Of a stretch of DNA of 64,000 bases, positions 1 to 12,768 are shown in pieces; within the stretch, counting starts at the first letter, position 1, and each line of letters opens with the position of its first letter. A program made the position numbers and the translations under genes. The notes below the pieces were generated by a model. The model was not told the DNA's origin, did not search any database, and saw nothing but the letters and a program-made list of their open reading frames with translations. Source of the DNA: Izhakiella australiensis (GTDB lineage Bacteria; Pseudomonadota; Gammaproteobacteria; Enterobacterales; Enterobacteriaceae); the NCBI RefSeq assembly GCF_002006995.1, contig NZ_MRUL01000009.1:1-64000 (forward strand), written 5' to 3'.

Positions 1-403
<403 letters not shown>

Positions 404-429
404 TCTGTTCACTTTGCTAAATCGTAGCC

Positions 430-2568
<2,139 letters not shown>

Positions 2569-2631
2569 TTAGTCAATCCCAGCGGGATGACAGCTTTCGC
2601 GCCCGCCGGGTTAATAACAACTACGAGGCTG

Positions 2632-3165
<534 letters not shown>

Positions 3166-3198
3166 TTAAAACGTTTGGCCTTACTTAACGGAGAACCA

Positions 3199-3591
<393 letters not shown>

Positions 3592-3623
3592 TTACTTTGC
3601 TTCGTAAACACGTAATAAATCCG

Positions 3624-3641
3624 CCTCGTAATACAACGAGG
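3624..3641 (-). other. Hairpin in the str operon leader
   Basis: CCTCG (3624-3628) pairs with CGAGG (3637-3641) in the untranslated leader, just after the predicted transcription start. It corresponds to a similar hairpin at this place in the E. coli rpsL leader. Function unknown. Confidence 0.45.
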
Positions 3642-3648
3642 ACGCAGA

Positions 3649-3677
3649 ATTTTAGGGCTGAGCAGAAAAGGTGTCAA
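3649..3677 (-). promoter_or_regulatory. Sigma-70 promoter of the str operon
   Basis: On the minus strand a perfect -35 box TTGACA (3672-3677) is separated by 17 bp from the -10 box TAAAAT (3649-3654). Box sequence and spacing match the E. coli str promoter. It lies 76 bp upstream of the rpsL start, within the tusB-rpsL gap, and would drive rpsL-rpsG-fusA-tuf. Confidence 0.9.
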
Positions 3678-3698
3678 GAAATAACCAGGTTTCTCGCA

Positions 3699-3986
3699 CT
3701 ACCAGGTCATTTGTTGCGGATTTTTAACCGCCAGCGCAACGAAGTCATTATAGTCCACGACGCTGATTTCGGTTGAAATTTGAGCAATAAAGCCGCGCGC
3801 CTCAAGATCGTCACGTAAAGCAAACAGCGCGACACCCCTGCTCTGCAGCGCCTGGAACGCCGTCGTGGCGGGCAAAGCGGCAATCACGCCATCCTGCAAC
3901 ATCAGCAGATCATCCCCGGGCTTTAGCATGCGCAACAGGGCGGAAAAATCACACTGGAAGGGAGAATGGCGCAAGGTATGCAGCAT
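3699..3986 (-). CDS. tusB: Sulfurtransferase complex subunit TusB
   Basis: TusB is the structural subunit of the TusBCD heterohexamer. This complex relays persulfide sulfur from IscS and TusA to TusE and MnmA for 2-thiolation of mnm5s2U34 in tRNA. The 95 residues are the expected size. The N-terminus MLHTLRHSPF and the short DsrH-like fold are typical; there is no conserved active-site Cys, as known for TusB. It is last of the tusDCB group, 8 bp after tusC, and sits just upstream of rpsL as in E. coli. Confidence 0.93.
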   Translation of the reverse strand: MLHTLRHSPFQCDFSALLRMLKPGDDLLMLQDGVIAALPATTAFQALQSRGVALFALRDDLEARGFIAQISTEISVVDYNDFVALAVKNPQQMTW

Positions 3987-3994
3987 CAGAGGCC

Positions 3995-4351
3995 TCAGAA
4001 GGTAAAAATTTGCTGATAGCCAGCCAGCGTTTCACGCAGCGCTGCCGGCGGCAATGGCGTGACCGGCAGCACCCAGCTCGCCTGCTCCAGCCCGCGCTCG
4101 CGTACGGAAGCGTCGCAGATAAAACATGATTCCACGTCATACAGCGGCAGCACGCCGAAAGTGGCGATATAGTCACGCGACAAAATTCTGTCCGGTTGCT
4201 GCTGAGACAAAATCTGCAGCACCCCGTCGGCAATGAAGAAAACGCCGATCTTGTCACTCAGCGCCGACACGGCCAGTAATGCATCCAGCCCTTCGCGTCC
4301 GGCGCTGGTGCCGTGCGGAGGCTGCGTGAAAACAAACGCCACCGATTTCAT
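3995..4351 (-). CDS. tusC: Sulfurtransferase complex subunit TusC
   Basis: TusC is the DsrF-like subunit of the TusBCD persulfide relay used for tRNA 2-thiouridine synthesis. The protein is 118 residues (119 in E. coli), starting [20 protein letters not shown], which is diagnostic of the family. ESCFICDAS contains the conserved cysteines. It overlaps tusD by one base (shared at 4351), implying translational coupling. Confidence 0.93.
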   Translation of the reverse strand: MKSVAFVFTQPPHGTSAGREGLDALLAVSALSDKIGVFFIADGVLQILSQQQPDRILSRDYIATFGVLPLYDVESCFICDASVRERGLEQASWVLPVTPLPPAALRETLAGYQQIFTF

Positions 4352-4737
4352 CAGAACTGCACCACGCGATCGCAGCTTAACGCCGCCTCAGCCAGCGCGC
4401 CCAATCCCGACAGCACAAAGCCCGCAGCAAGGTTATCCCCCTCAACGCCAGCCTCGCGCCCTTCTTCACTATTCAGCACGCCGCGCCGCAGCCCGGCGGC
4501 GACGCAAATATTCAATGCCACATCATGCTGTTGGTGGAGATCCTGCCATGCGCTCACCATATGCTGCTCATCGCTGGCGGGCGCCGTGAGGCGGTTAGCA
4601 TTGTAAACGCCCTCACGATAAAAAAAGATACTGACCAGCTGATGTTCACTGGCGCAAAGCGCTCGAGCAAACTGCAGGGCGCTGATGCTCTGCTGCGTAC
4701 CGTAGGCCGGGCCGGTCACCATCAGGCTGAAACGCAT
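4351..4737 (-). CDS. tusD: Sulfurtransferase complex subunit TusD
   Basis: TusD is the catalytic DsrE-like subunit of TusBCD; its conserved Cys accepts persulfide sulfur from TusA. The 128 residues match E. coli TusD. The N-terminus [17 protein letters not shown] is characteristic, and the active-site Cys is probably that of [12 protein letters not shown]. The start codon overlaps the yheO stop by one base (TAATG), so yheO-tusDCB is read as one unit. Confidence 0.93.
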   Translation of the reverse strand: MRFSLMVTGPAYGTQQSISALQFARALCASEHQLVSIFFYREGVYNANRLTAPASDEQHMVSAWQDLHQQHDVALNICVAAGLRRGVLNSEEGREAGVEGDNLAAGFVLSGLGALAEAALSCDRVVQF

Positions 4738-5459
4738 TAGCGATCCTGCCCCTGGAAATCGCCGCTTTTAAACTGGCGGATATACAGATAAACCGTGTGC
4801 TTAGAAATATTGAGACGATCCGCCACCTGGTTAATCGCATCTTTAATATCGAAAATGCCTTTTTCGTAGAGATTAAGGACAATCTGCCGGTTCTTGGCAT
4901 TATTGGAAACATTGCGATCGGCGCTAACCTCTTCAATGGTAAATTCCAGCGTCTGGGTAACCAGATCTTCAACGGATGAAGCAAAGTTTACCGCAGGCGA
5001 TACCTCCGGCGTTTCCGGCGGAATGAAGGTGGCCATGATTTGTGAGAAAGGCACGTCCAGATTCATATTGATGCACAGCAGGCCGATTACCCGTTGCTGG
5101 TGATTGCGAATAGCGATAGTTACCGATTTCATCAGCACGCCGCTTTTGGCGCGGGTAAAATAGGCGCGCGAGACGTTGCTGGCGGCATCCGTCATATCAT
5201 GCAGCATGCGCAGAGCCAAATCAGTAATCGGCGAGCCAATTTGCCGGCCGGTATGCTCGCCGTTAGCTATTCTTACCGCCGAGCAATTCAAATCCTCCAG
5301 AGAATGGAGCACGATCTCACAATGGGAACCAATCAGCATGGCCAGCCCATCAACGACGGCCTCGTAGGAGTTAAGTATCTCACGATCGCTGTCTTCAAAC
5401 GGATGCTGTTCCAGCAATTCTGAATCGGCGAGATCACCTGTAATAAGTGAATTCGACAT
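4737..5459 (-). CDS. yheO: YheO family transcriptional regulator (PAS-like plus HTH)
   Basis: YheO is a conserved DNA-binding protein of unconfirmed target in most species; it has an N-terminal PAS-like YheO domain and a C-terminal HTH. The C-terminus, with [20 protein letters not shown] followed by [17 protein letters not shown], is nearly invariant. I start at ATG 5457-5459 (240 residues, as in E. coli), preceded by AAGGGTGGTG. An upstream GTG at 5471 would lack a spaced Shine-Dalgarno. It leads the tusDCB genes with a one-base overlap. Confidence 0.88.
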   Translation of the reverse strand: MSNSLITGDLADSELLEQHPFEDSDREILNSYEAVVDGLAMLIGSHCEIVLHSLEDLNCSAVRIANGEHTGRQIGSPITDLALRMLHDMTDAASNVSRAYFTRAKSGVLMKSVTIAIRNHQQRVIGLLCINMNLDVPFSQIMATFIPPETPEVSPAVNFASSVEDLVTQTLEFTIEEVSADRNVSNNAKNRQIVLNLYEKGIFDIKDAINQVADRLNISKHTVYLYIRQFKSGDFQGQDR

Positions 5460-5625
5460 TAACGACACCACCCTTATAACCGGAGCCTGTCTGCACCTAT
5501 CGTGGCAGACTCACTTTTCATGTTTTTGCACCAGGATAAGTTTATCAAATGCAAGAGAGGCACGCCCTGCCTTTGTTAACAATTCCTCAGTTTGATTCAG
5601 ATGACGGACGGCAGGAAAATGCGGA

Positions 5626-5653
5626 GAAAAAAATCGCCACCCGGAGGTGGCGA
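5626..5653 (-). terminator. Intrinsic terminator of fkpA
   Basis: On the minus strand, TCGCCACC (arm at 5646-5653) and GGTGGCGA (arm at 5634-5641) form an 8-bp stem with a 4-nt loop, followed by a run of seven T (5627-5633). It lies just downstream of the fkpA stop codon. Confidence 0.9.
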
Positions 5654-5664
5654 CGGCAGGATAA

Positions 5665-6531
5665 TTATTTACTGGCTTTAGTCGCCGCGGCGCTCTTGCC
5701 TTTTGCTGCCTGCGCAGACTGCTGAGTTTTATCATCAGCCTGGGTTTTGGCATCGGCCTGGGCTGCCGGTTTAACATCCAGTAGCTCAACGTCGAACACC
5801 AGCGTAGAGTTCGGCGGGATACCGGGAACGCCGTTCTTGCCGTAAGCCAGATTCGGCGGGATAACCAGCTTGATTTTGCCGCCTTTTTTGATATGTTTCA
5901 GACCTTCAGTCCAGCCGGGGATGACGCCGTCAAGACGGAAGGAAAGCGGTTCGCCACGGGTATAAGAGTTATCAAACTCAGTACCGTCAATCAGCGTACC
6001 CTTGTAGTTCACTACCACGGTATCGCTATCTTTCGGCGCCTCGCCGGTACCTTCTTTCTCTACTTTATAGAGCAGGCCGGACTTGGTTTTTTGCACGCCT
6101 TTTTCTTTAGCGAATTTTTCTGCGAAAGCCTCGCCTTTAGCGGCGTTATCTTTGGCGTCCTTTTCCATTTTTTCCTGAGCGGCGGTCTTCACCCGTCCCT
6201 CAAAAGATTGCAATGTCTGTTCGATTTCCTGATCGGAGAGTTTGCTTTTACCCGCAAATGCGTCCTGAACGCCGGCAATCAGCTGTGACTGGTCAAGCTT
6301 GATACCCAGCTTCTCCTGCTCCTTCAGAGAGTTTTCCATGTAACGGCCCAGAGAAGCGCCAAGCGCATAAGCGGACTGCTGATCCTCATTTGTAAATGCA
6401 GCGTTCTTCGGCGCCTGCTGCGGCTGAGCCGGTGCCGGCGCAGCCTTGGTTTCCGCCGCCATTGCCATAGGGGCATTCAGGGCGACGGCCATGGTGGTGG
6501 CTAACAGCGTTACTTTAAACAGTGATTTCAT
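5665..6531 (-). CDS. fkpA: Periplasmic FKBP-type peptidyl-prolyl isomerase FkpA
   Basis: FkpA is a periplasmic chaperone and cis-trans prolyl isomerase. A signal peptide MKSLFKVTLLATTMAVALNA ends near AMA-AE, giving a mature N-terminal dimerisation domain and a C-terminal FKBP domain (GLLYKVEKEGTGEAP, VNYKGTLIDGTEFDNSY, VIPPNLAYG). I chose ATG 6529-6531 over an in-frame TTG at 6543 because GGAG lies 6 bp upstream and it matches the E. coli start. The C-terminal tail is rich in Ala, Lys and Gln and longer than in E. coli. Confidence 0.95.
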   Translation of the reverse strand: MKSLFKVTLLATTMAVALNAPMAMAAETKAAPAPAQPQQAPKNAAFTNEDQQSAYALGASLGRYMENSLKEQEKLGIKLDQSQLIAGVQDAFAGKSKLSDQEIEQTLQSFEGRVKTAAQEKMEKDAKDNAAKGEAFAEKFAKEKGVQKTKSGLLYKVEKEGTGEAPKDSDTVVVNYKGTLIDGTEFDNSYTRGEPLSFRLDGVIPGWTEGLKHIKKGGKIKLVIPPNLAYGKNGVPGIPPNSTLVFDVELLDVKPAAQADAKTQADDKTQQSAQAAKGKSAAATKASK

Positions 6532-6652
6532 CCATTTCTCCAAACCCGAAGCCTCTCGCCTCGGAAATCATGTGCAGGCCAGATGACCTGTGGCGGTACT
6601 ATACCTTTGCGTGAGAAAACAAAACACTCTCACATTCAAACAGCCTGCTCGA

Positions 6653-6680
6653 TAAGACTTTAGCTGCGAGAGGAAGTTTC
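6653..6680 (-). promoter_or_regulatory. Candidate sigma-E promoter of fkpA
   Basis: On the minus strand GAAACTT (6674-6680) is followed after 15 bp by GTCTTA (6653-6658). The sigma-E consensus is GGAACTT, then about 15-16 bp, then GTCTAA; each box differs at one position. fkpA is a known envelope-stress (RpoE) gene in E. coli, which supports the call. The leader to the start codon would be about 120 nt. Confidence 0.5.
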
Positions 6681-6823
6681 AACAAAAACATGCGGCTTCC
6701 AGTTTATTTTTTCAACCTCTAAGAACAAATTCATCCGTTTTACGTGCATCCATGTTTAGATTACCCTTAATATCAGCATATTAAGACCGGCCGGTTTTGC
6801 AGGCGGTAACAAGAGGAAACATG

Positions 6824-7042
6824 ATGCAACAATTCCCGCTCGAACAGCGTCTGGAAGAATTGGAAAGCCGTCTGGCGTTTCAGGAACACACGATTGAAGC
6901 CCTGAATCAAACCGTCACTCAGCATGAATTGGAAATGGCGCGAGTACGTGAGCAGATGCGTTTAGTGGTTGAGAAACTAAAAACTGCTGCGCCCTCAATG
7001 GTGGCAGATCAGTCCGAGGAAACGCCCCCGCCGCATTACTGA
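6824..7042 (+). CDS. slyX: SlyX family coiled-coil protein
   Basis: SlyX is a small cytoplasmic protein of unknown biochemical role. The 72 residues (ATG at 6824) equal the E. coli length, and the C-terminal SEETPPPHY is the family hallmark. The middle, with heptads such as [20 protein letters not shown], predicts a coiled coil. ATG codons occur at 6821 and 6824. The second is better spaced from AAGAGG and matches the homologue. It is divergent from fkpA. Confidence 0.9.
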   Translation: MQQFPLEQRLEELESRLAFQEHTIEALNQTVTQHELEMARVREQMRLVVEKLKTAAPSMVADQSEETPPPHY

Positions 7043-7079
7043 TAATCTGTTTCAGTGAAAAAGACGCGCCTGATAATAA

Positions 7080-7112
7080 GGCCAGCAGAGCACTAAGCTT
7101 TGCTGGCCTTTT
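7080..7112 (+). terminator. Intrinsic terminator of slyX
   Basis: GGCCAGCA (7080-7087) pairs with TGCTGGCC (7101-7108), followed by TTTT. The flanking AA and TT extend the stem, so it could also act on minus-strand transcripts arriving from slyD. Confidence 0.8.
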
Positions 7113-7170
7113 AATCATCAGTCGCTCGCGGCGCCTTAGCGAACTTGCGCGCCGGAAGGGAAACGCAGAC

Positions 7171-7716
7171 TTAGTGGCAGCCGCAGCTACCGTTACCGCC
7201 GCATCCGCCGCCATGTTGATGATCATGGTCGTGGTCATGATGATGGTCATGCTCGCCGTGAACGTGACCGTGAGCAATTTCTTCCTCGGTCGCTTCGCGC
7301 ACAGCCATAACTTCCACGTTAAAATGCAGGTTCTGCCCTGCCAGCATGTGGTTGCCATCGACGGTGACGTGGTCGTCTTCGACTTCGGTAATCTCTACCG
7401 GCACCGGCCCCTGATCGGTTTCCGCCAGGAAGCGCATGCCAACCTGCAGTTCATCCACGCCCATAAAGACATCTTTAGGCACGCGCTGGACCAGGTTGTC
7501 ATCATACTGACCGTAGGCGTCATTAGCGCCGACGTTCACTTCAAATTTGTCACCAATCTCACGGCCTTCCAGCGCCTTTTCCAGACCGGAGATAAGAGAG
7601 CCGTGACCATGCAGATAATCCAACGGCGCGCTCACCGGAGATTCATCAACTAATACACCGTCTTCGGTACGTACCTGATAGGCCAGGCTGACCACCAGGT
7701 CTTTTGCTACTTTCAT
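7171..7716 (-). CDS. slyD: FKBP-type prolyl isomerase and metallochaperone SlyD
   Basis: SlyD is a cytoplasmic prolyl isomerase and chaperone whose metal-binding tail supplies nickel during hydrogenase maturation. Start ATG 7714-7716 is preceded by AGGAG and gives 181 residues (196 in E. coli). The FKBP part spans about residues 1-70 and 120-150 with the IF chaperone domain inserted (NVGANDAYGQYDDNLVQRVP). The tail is a dense metal-binding run: HGEHDHHHDHDHDHQHGGG, then Cys-Gly repeats ending CGCH. The tail is shorter than in E. coli. Confidence 0.94.
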   Translation of the reverse strand: MKVAKDLVVSLAYQVRTEDGVLVDESPVSAPLDYLHGHGSLISGLEKALEGREIGDKFEVNVGANDAYGQYDDNLVQRVPKDVFMGVDELQVGMRFLAETDQGPVPVEITEVEDDHVTVDGNHMLAGQNLHFNVEVMAVREATEEEIAHGHVHGEHDHHHDHDHDHQHGGGCGGNGSCGCH

Positions 7717-7843
7717 GATTACTCCTAACCGTTGAGAGCGTTCTGTATGCAGTACCAGCTGTACTGACATATTTGATTGCGCCAATTGTACCGGAATTCA
7801 AGGCGTCTGTATGGTTAAGCTTAAAAAAAGGTGAGCGATTGCG

Positions 7844-8038
7844 CTACTCCGGATGAAAGATGCCGATGACCTGCTCTTTTTCACGCACGCTCTTCTGATT
7901 TTGCTTGTCGGCCTCGCGCATCTGGTGGCCACACTTAACGCACTCAACCACGTCTATGTTGTTTTCTCGCCATAGCGCCAGCGTATCTCGCTGCTGACAG
8001 GCCGGGCAAACTGCACCGGCAATAAAACGTTTAGCCAT
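7844..8038 (-). CDS. yheV: YheV family putative zinc-ribbon protein
   Basis: A small conserved protein of unknown function. Two CXXC pairs, CPAC near the N-terminus and CVKC in NNIDVVECVKCGHQMREAD, suggest one zinc-ribbon. It ends EQVIGIFHPE as in homologues. ATG 8036-8038 (64 residues) is favoured by AAGG seven bases upstream; an in-frame GTG two codons earlier would give 66 residues, the E. coli length. It precedes kefGB in the slyD-kefG region, as in E. coli. Confidence 0.88.
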   Translation of the reverse strand: MAKRFIAGAVCPACQQRDTLALWRENNIDVVECVKCGHQMREADKQNQKSVREKEQVIGIFHPE

Positions 8039-8092
8039 TGTCACACCTTTTATAACCGATGGGCATGCCGGCGACTTTGCCCGCAGCCCGCT

Positions 8093-9898
8093 TTATTCAT
8101 ATTCATCCCAGCCGTCAAACTGACGCTGTTCGTGGCGCATTTCCGTTTTGAAAATATCTTCCAGTTCCCGGCGTGCTTCCTTAACGCGGGAAATTTGCTG
8201 GCTATCAGCATGGTCAGGCATTAATTCACGCAGCATTCGCATATCGAGCCGGCGAAAGTGCTGCTGAGCGCGAAACGCCTGATGTGGATGCATTCCGAGA
8301 GAAATAAGCGCCTTGCGCCCCAGCTCCAGCGCGCTGGAAAAGGTTTCACGCGAGAACTGATCTACGCCGGCCTGTAGCAGCTCATGGGCCTCCACGCGCC
8401 CGCGTGCCCGCGCCAGAATTTTCAACTGCGGAAAATGGGTCTGGCACAGCTGCACAATATGCATCGCCGTTTCCGGTCCATTACAGGTAATCACGATCGA
8501 CTCGGCATTTTCAGCGCCGGCGGCGCGCAACAACTCAAGCTCGGTAGCATCACCGTAATACACTTTATAGCCATATTTACGCATCAGGCTCACGGCGCTG
8601 ATATCACGTTCCAGCACCGTAATACGCTTTTCGTTGGCCATCAGCAAACGTGCGACAACCTGACCAAAACGGCCGAAACCCACGACAATCACCTGCGGCT
8701 CATCGTTCTCGACAAAGGGTTTTTCGCCCTGCTCGTCAATGTCGTTAAAGCGCCGGGCCAGAATCTTATCCACCAGCTGCATCAGCAGCGGCGTGGTAAT
8801 CATCGACAGCGTGACCGTCACCAGCAGCAGCGGTAGCTGGTCGCCCTTAAACAGCTTCGCCGACGAGGCGGCGGAAAACAGCACGAAGGCAAACTCACCG
8901 CCCTGACTTAGCACCGCAGAAAACTGCAAGCGCTCCGAACTGCGCAAGCCATAAATACGTGACAGCAGATAAAGCACCAGCGCTTTGATCGCCACCAGGC
9001 ATATTACGCCCGCTAAAATAATCCCTATATGGGTATAGAGCACCCCAAGGTTTAACGCCATGCCAACCGAGATAAAGAACAAGCCCAGCAGCAGCCCCTT
9101 AAAAGGGTTGATGGCGATCTCCAGCTCGTGCCGGTACTCGCTCTCCGCCAGCAGTACGCCGGCGATAAAGGTGCCGAGCGCCATCGACAATCCCAGCGCA
9201 TCCATAAATAGCGCCGCGCCCAGCACCAGCAGCAGCGAAGCGGCAATAAAAATCTCGCGTACGCCCGAAGCGGCAATAAAACGCAGAATCGGCCGCAGCA
9301 AATAGCGACCGCCAATCAGCATGCCGGCAAAAGCCAGCACTTTCATACCGACCTTCATCCAGTCAGTATGCTCATCACCGTGACCCGCCAGCAGCGGAAC
9401 CAGCGCCAGCGCCGGGATCACCGCCAGATCCTGAAACAGCAGCACCGAAAATCCAAGCTGCCCCGATTCATTGCGGTTCATTCCTTTATCGCGCATCAGC
9501 TGCAGGGCCATCGCGGTTGATGACATTGCCAGTCCAATACCGCCAACCACCGCCGCTTCCCAGCTAAAGTTGGTTAGCAACAGCAGCCCCGACAGCGCCG
9601 CCGCACTGAAAATCACCTGCGCGGCGCCGACGCCGAAAATTGAACGCCGTAACTGCCACAGTTTGGACGGGTTGAGCTCCAGGCCGATAATAAACATCAG
9701 AAAGACTACGCCCAGCTCGGAGAAATGCAGAATCTCGTCCACATCACTAATAAAACCCAGGCACCAGGGACCAATAGCAATACCAGCCAGCAAGTAGCCC
9801 AACACGGCGCCAACGCCGATACGCGCGGCAAACGGCACCACCAGCACCGCAGCAAACAGATAAACCACGCCTGCGGTTAACAGCTCCTGTCCTTCCAT
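8093..9898 (-). CDS. kefB: Glutathione-regulated K+/H+ antiporter KefB
   Basis: KefB is an inner-membrane CPA2 antiporter that extrudes K+ in exchange for H+ when glutathione adducts of electrophiles appear, acidifying the cell for protection. The 601 residues equal E. coli KefB. The N-terminal ~380 residues are polytopic ([40 protein letters not shown]). The C-terminal RCK/TrkA-N domain begins [18 protein letters not shown], with [15 protein letters not shown]. The start ATG shares one base with the kefG stop (TGATG), so the ancillary protein and channel are coupled. Confidence 0.96.
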   Translation of the reverse strand: MEGQELLTAGVVYLFAAVLVVPFAARIGVGAVLGYLLAGIAIGPWCLGFISDVDEILHFSELGVVFLMFIIGLELNPSKLWQLRRSIFGVGAAQVIFSAAALSGLLLLTNFSWEAAVVGGIGLAMSSTAMALQLMRDKGMNRNESGQLGFSVLLFQDLAVIPALALVPLLAGHGDEHTDWMKVGMKVLAFAGMLIGGRYLLRPILRFIAASGVREIFIAASLLLVLGAALFMDALGLSMALGTFIAGVLLAESEYRHELEIAINPFKGLLLGLFFISVGMALNLGVLYTHIGIILAGVICLVAIKALVLYLLSRIYGLRSSERLQFSAVLSQGGEFAFVLFSAASSAKLFKGDQLPLLLVTVTLSMITTPLLMQLVDKILARRFNDIDEQGEKPFVENDEPQVIVVGFGRFGQVVARLLMANEKRITVLERDISAVSLMRKYGYKVYYGDATELELLRAAGAENAESIVITCNGPETAMHIVQLCQTHFPQLKILARARGRVEAHELLQAGVDQFSRETFSSALELGRKALISLGMHPHQAFRAQQHFRRLDMRMLRELMPDHADSQQISRVKEARRELEDIFKTEMRHEQRQFDGWDEYE

Positions 9899-10449
9899 CA
9901 ATACCCTCCCTGAGGTAAGGGTGAAGACAACCACTCGCCGTAAGCACGGGCAAAATTTTTCATCGCCTCCGCTGACTGGCGACGCGCCCAGTAAACGATC
10001 ATCGGCGTCAGCCAGTGCATGCGGCACATCTGGGCCGTCAATTCAAAAGGGCGCATAATTTCCGACAGCGGATAACGATTCAGTCCGTTGTGATGATAAG
10101 CCGCTTCGGGTTCACCGGTGGTGATAACACTACGCCAGTATTTGCCTTCCAGCGCGTTGCCGCCGACGCCGCTGGCAAAGCCACGCGACAGCACGCGATC
10201 CAGCCACTCTTTTAACAGCGCCGGGCAACTGTAAGTATAAAGAGGATGCTGAAAAACAATCACCTGATGCTCGCGCAGCAGCTGTTGTTCGCGGTGAATA
10301 TCAATAAAAAAATCCGGATAGTGGGCATACAAATCATGCACGGTAACGTTATCCAGTTGTTTTGCTGATTGAAGTAGTACCTGATTGGCAATAGAGTCCT
10401 GTGACTCCGGGTGCGCATAAAGCAGCAATACTTTCGGCGGCTGCGACAT
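9898..10449 (-). CDS. kefG: KefB ancillary quinone-reductase-like protein KefG
   Basis: KefG is a flavodoxin-fold NAD(P)H dehydrogenase-like subunit required for full KefB activity at the cytoplasmic face. It has 183 residues from ATG 10447-10449, preceded by GGGG. Family motifs [32 protein letters not shown] and [12 protein letters not shown] are present. It is the first gene of kefGB, divergent from yheS across 125 bp. Confidence 0.95.
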   Translation of the reverse strand: MSQPPKVLLLYAHPESQDSIANQVLLQSAKQLDNVTVHDLYAHYPDFFIDIHREQQLLREHQVIVFQHPLYTYSCPALLKEWLDRVLSRGFASGVGGNALEGKYWRSVITTGEPEAAYHHNGLNRYPLSEIMRPFELTAQMCRMHWLTPMIVYWARRQSAEAMKNFARAYGEWLSSPLPQGGY

Positions 10450-10574
10450 CTTTTCCCCTTCCAAATCGTCGTGTTAATCGGCGATTTCCGTTACCATGCA
10501 CTACTGCGATGGAATCGGTGATTCCGAAACTCTTTTGAAATACTAATTTAACATATACCCTTAATCCGGCGCTT

Positions 10575-12479
10575 ATGATTGTCTTCTCTTCCTTACAAAT
10601 TCGACGCGGCGTGCGCGTGCTGCTTGATAGCGCCTCCGCCACCATCAACCCAGGACAAAAAGTCGGTCTGGTTGGCAAAAACGGCTGCGGAAAGTCTACC
10701 CTGCTGTCGTTACTGAAAAACGAAATCAGTCCCGATGCCGGCAGCGCCAACTGGCCCGGCACCTGGTCGCTGGCGTGGGTCAACCAGGAAACCCCCGCGC
10801 TGGAGAAGGCCGCCATTGAGTACGTTATTGATGGCGATCGCGAATATCGTCAGCTGGAAGCGGCGTTAAGCGATGCCAATGCCAGGGATGATGGCAATGC
10901 CATCGCCTTAATCCACGGTCAGCTGGATGCGATCAATGCCTGGAGCATACAGGCGCGCGCGGCCAGCCTGTTAAGCGGTCTGGGCTTTTTGCAAGATCAA
11001 ATAACCCGACCGGTGAGCGACTTTTCCGGCGGCTGGCGTATGCGCCTGAATCTGGCTCAGGCGCTGCTATGCCGCTCCGACCTGCTGCTACTGGATGAGC
11101 CGACTAACCACCTCGATCTGGATGCAGTTATCTGGCTTGAGCGCTGGCTGAAAAGCTACTCCGGCACCCTGATTCTGATTTCGCACGACCGTGATTTTCT
11201 CGATCCGGTCGTGGACAAAATTCTGCATATTGAGCAGCAAAATCTGTTCGAATACACCGGCAACTATAGCTCCTTTGAGATCCAGCGCGCCACCAAGCTG
11301 GCACAGCAACAGGCAATGTTTGAAAGCCAGCAGCAAAAAGTGGCGCATCTGCAAAGTTATATCGACCGCTTTCGCGCAAAAGCGTCAAAAGCGAAACAGG
11401 CTCAGAGTCGCATTAAGATGCTGGAGCGCATGGAGCTTATCGCCCCGGCCCATGTAGATAATCCCTTCAGCTTCAGCTTCCGCCCGCCGGAAAGTTTGCC
11501 AAACCCCCTGCTAAAAATGGAAAAGGTCAGCGCAGGCTATGGCGAACGCACAGTGCTCGACGCGATAAAACTGAACCTGGTGCCTGGCTCGCGCATCGGC
11601 CTGCTTGGCCGCAATGGCGCCGGTAAATCCACCTTAATTAAGCTGCTGGCGGGTGAGCTGGCGCCGCAGCTAGGTGATATTGGCCTGGCAAAGGGCGTCA
11701 AGCTTGGCTACTTCGCTCAGCATCAGCTGGAATTTTTGCGCCCGGACGAATCGCCGCTTCAGCATCTGGCGCGCCTGGCGCCAAAAGTGACCGAACAGCA
11801 GCTACGCGATTACCTCGGCGGCTTTGCTTTTCAGGGAGACAAGATTAATGAGCATATCGCGCGTTTCTCCGGCGGCGAAAAGGCCCGGCTGGTACTGGCG
11901 CTAATCGTCTGGGATCGGCCTAACCTGCTGTTACTCGATGAGCCAACTAACCATCTCGATCTCGATATGCGTCAGGCGCTAACCGAGGCGCTGATTGATT
12001 TTGAAGGCGCGCTGGTCGTGGTATCGCACGACCGGCATTTGTTACGGGCAACGACCGATGACCTCTATCTGGTTCACGACGGCAAAGTGGACGTTTTCAG
12101 CGGCGACCTTGAAGACTATCAGCAGTGGCTGAGCGACCTGCAAAAGCTGGAGACGCAGCCGTCAGCCCAGGATCGCAGCGACAATCAAAACAGCGCCCAG
12201 GCGCGTAAAGATCAGAAACGACGCGATGCCGAACTGCGCGCCCAGACTCAGCCGCTACGCAAACTGATCGAAAAGCTGGAAAAACAGATGGAGAAGCTGA
12301 ACGCGCAGCTCAGCCAGACAGAAAACCTGCTGTCCGACAGTGCCATCTACGATCAGAGTCGCAAAGCTGACCTGACCAGCGCATTGCAGCAGCAGGCACA
12401 GGCGAAAAGCGAGCTTGAGACCTGCGAGATGGAATGGCTGGACGCTCAGGAGCAGCTTGAACAGATGCAGATGCAATAG
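10575..12479 (+). CDS. yheS: ABC-F family ATPase YheS
   Basis: YheS is a soluble ABC-F protein, a class that acts on the ribosome during elongation or rescue rather than in transport. Two nucleotide-binding domains are present: Walker A GKNGCGKSTLLS near residue 36 and GRNGAGKSTLIK near 350. Signatures are DFSGGWRMRL and RFSGGEKARL, and both Walker B segments end LLLLDEPTNHLDLD. There are no membrane segments. The P-site linker and a charged C-terminal coiled coil complete 634 residues. In E. coli yheT follows directly; here 4.8 kb intervenes. Confidence 0.95.
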   Translation: MIVFSSLQIRRGVRVLLDSASATINPGQKVGLVGKNGCGKSTLLSLLKNEISPDAGSANWPGTWSLAWVNQETPALEKAAIEYVIDGDREYRQLEAALSDANARDDGNAIALIHGQLDAINAWSIQARAASLLSGLGFLQDQITRPVSDFSGGWRMRLNLAQALLCRSDLLLLDEPTNHLDLDAVIWLERWLKSYSGTLILISHDRDFLDPVVDKILHIEQQNLFEYTGNYSSFEIQRATKLAQQQAMFESQQQKVAHLQSYIDRFRAKASKAKQAQSRIKMLERMELIAPAHVDNPFSFSFRPPESLPNPLLKMEKVSAGYGERTVLDAIKLNLVPGSRIGLLGRNGAGKSTLIKLLAGELAPQLGDIGLAKGVKLGYFAQHQLEFLRPDESPLQHLARLAPKVTEQQLRDYLGGFAFQGDKINEHIARFSGGEKARLVLALIVWDRPNLLLLDEPTNHLDLDMRQALTEALIDFEGALVVVSHDRHLLRATTDDLYLVHDGKVDVFSGDLEDYQQWLSDLQKLETQPSAQDRSDNQNSAQARKDQKRRDAELRAQTQPLRKLIEKLEKQMEKLNAQLSQTENLLSDSAIYDQSRKADLTSALQQQAQAKSELETCEMEWLDAQEQLEQMQMQ

Positions 12480-12491
12480 CGGTGGTTATGA

Positions 12492-12533
12492 GGGGCCGTC
12501 TGGCGTCACGGCCCTTTTAGCCCGGACTTCAGG
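12492..12533 (+). repeat. Hairpin repeat A1; also yheS terminator
   Basis: A 42-nt element starting 12 bp after the yheS stop. GGGCCGT (12493-12499) pairs with ACGGCCC (12508-12514) around an 8-nt loop, followed by TTTT and CCGGACTTCAGG. A second copy lies at 12769-12810. Stem plus T-run make this copy a plausible rho-independent terminator for yheS. Confidence 0.75.
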
Positions 12534-12564
12534 AGGTTATTCCCCTCCCTGCCAGCCCGGTTTA

Positions 12565-12721
12565 TTTCACCTGCGGTGGGCTGTTGTGTTTGCCGGTGTT
12601 CACCAAAGGTGGAGTATTTTGTTGCATGGGCAGCGGGATTTTTCCACCTTAGGTGGGTTGTTCCGTTCGCTCTGACAGCGGCTGGCTGATTTCTCCACCT
12701 TAGGTGGACTGTTCCGTTCGC
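12565..12721. repeat. Four copies of a short CACC-N3-GGTG palindromic repeat
   Basis: CACC-NNN-GGTGG units begin at 12568, 12601, 12645 and 12696, spaced 33, 44 and 51 bp. The last two share CCACCTTAGGTGG and a following TGTTCCGTTCGC; the first two are looser (CACCTGCGGTGG and CACCAAAGGTGG) with related T-rich downstream sequence. I see no open reading frame of note through them. Function unknown. Confidence 0.7.
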
Positions 12722-12768
12722 CAGCCAGGCCGGTGGTTTATTTGCCCGCCGCTGCGGGCGACCGGCAA

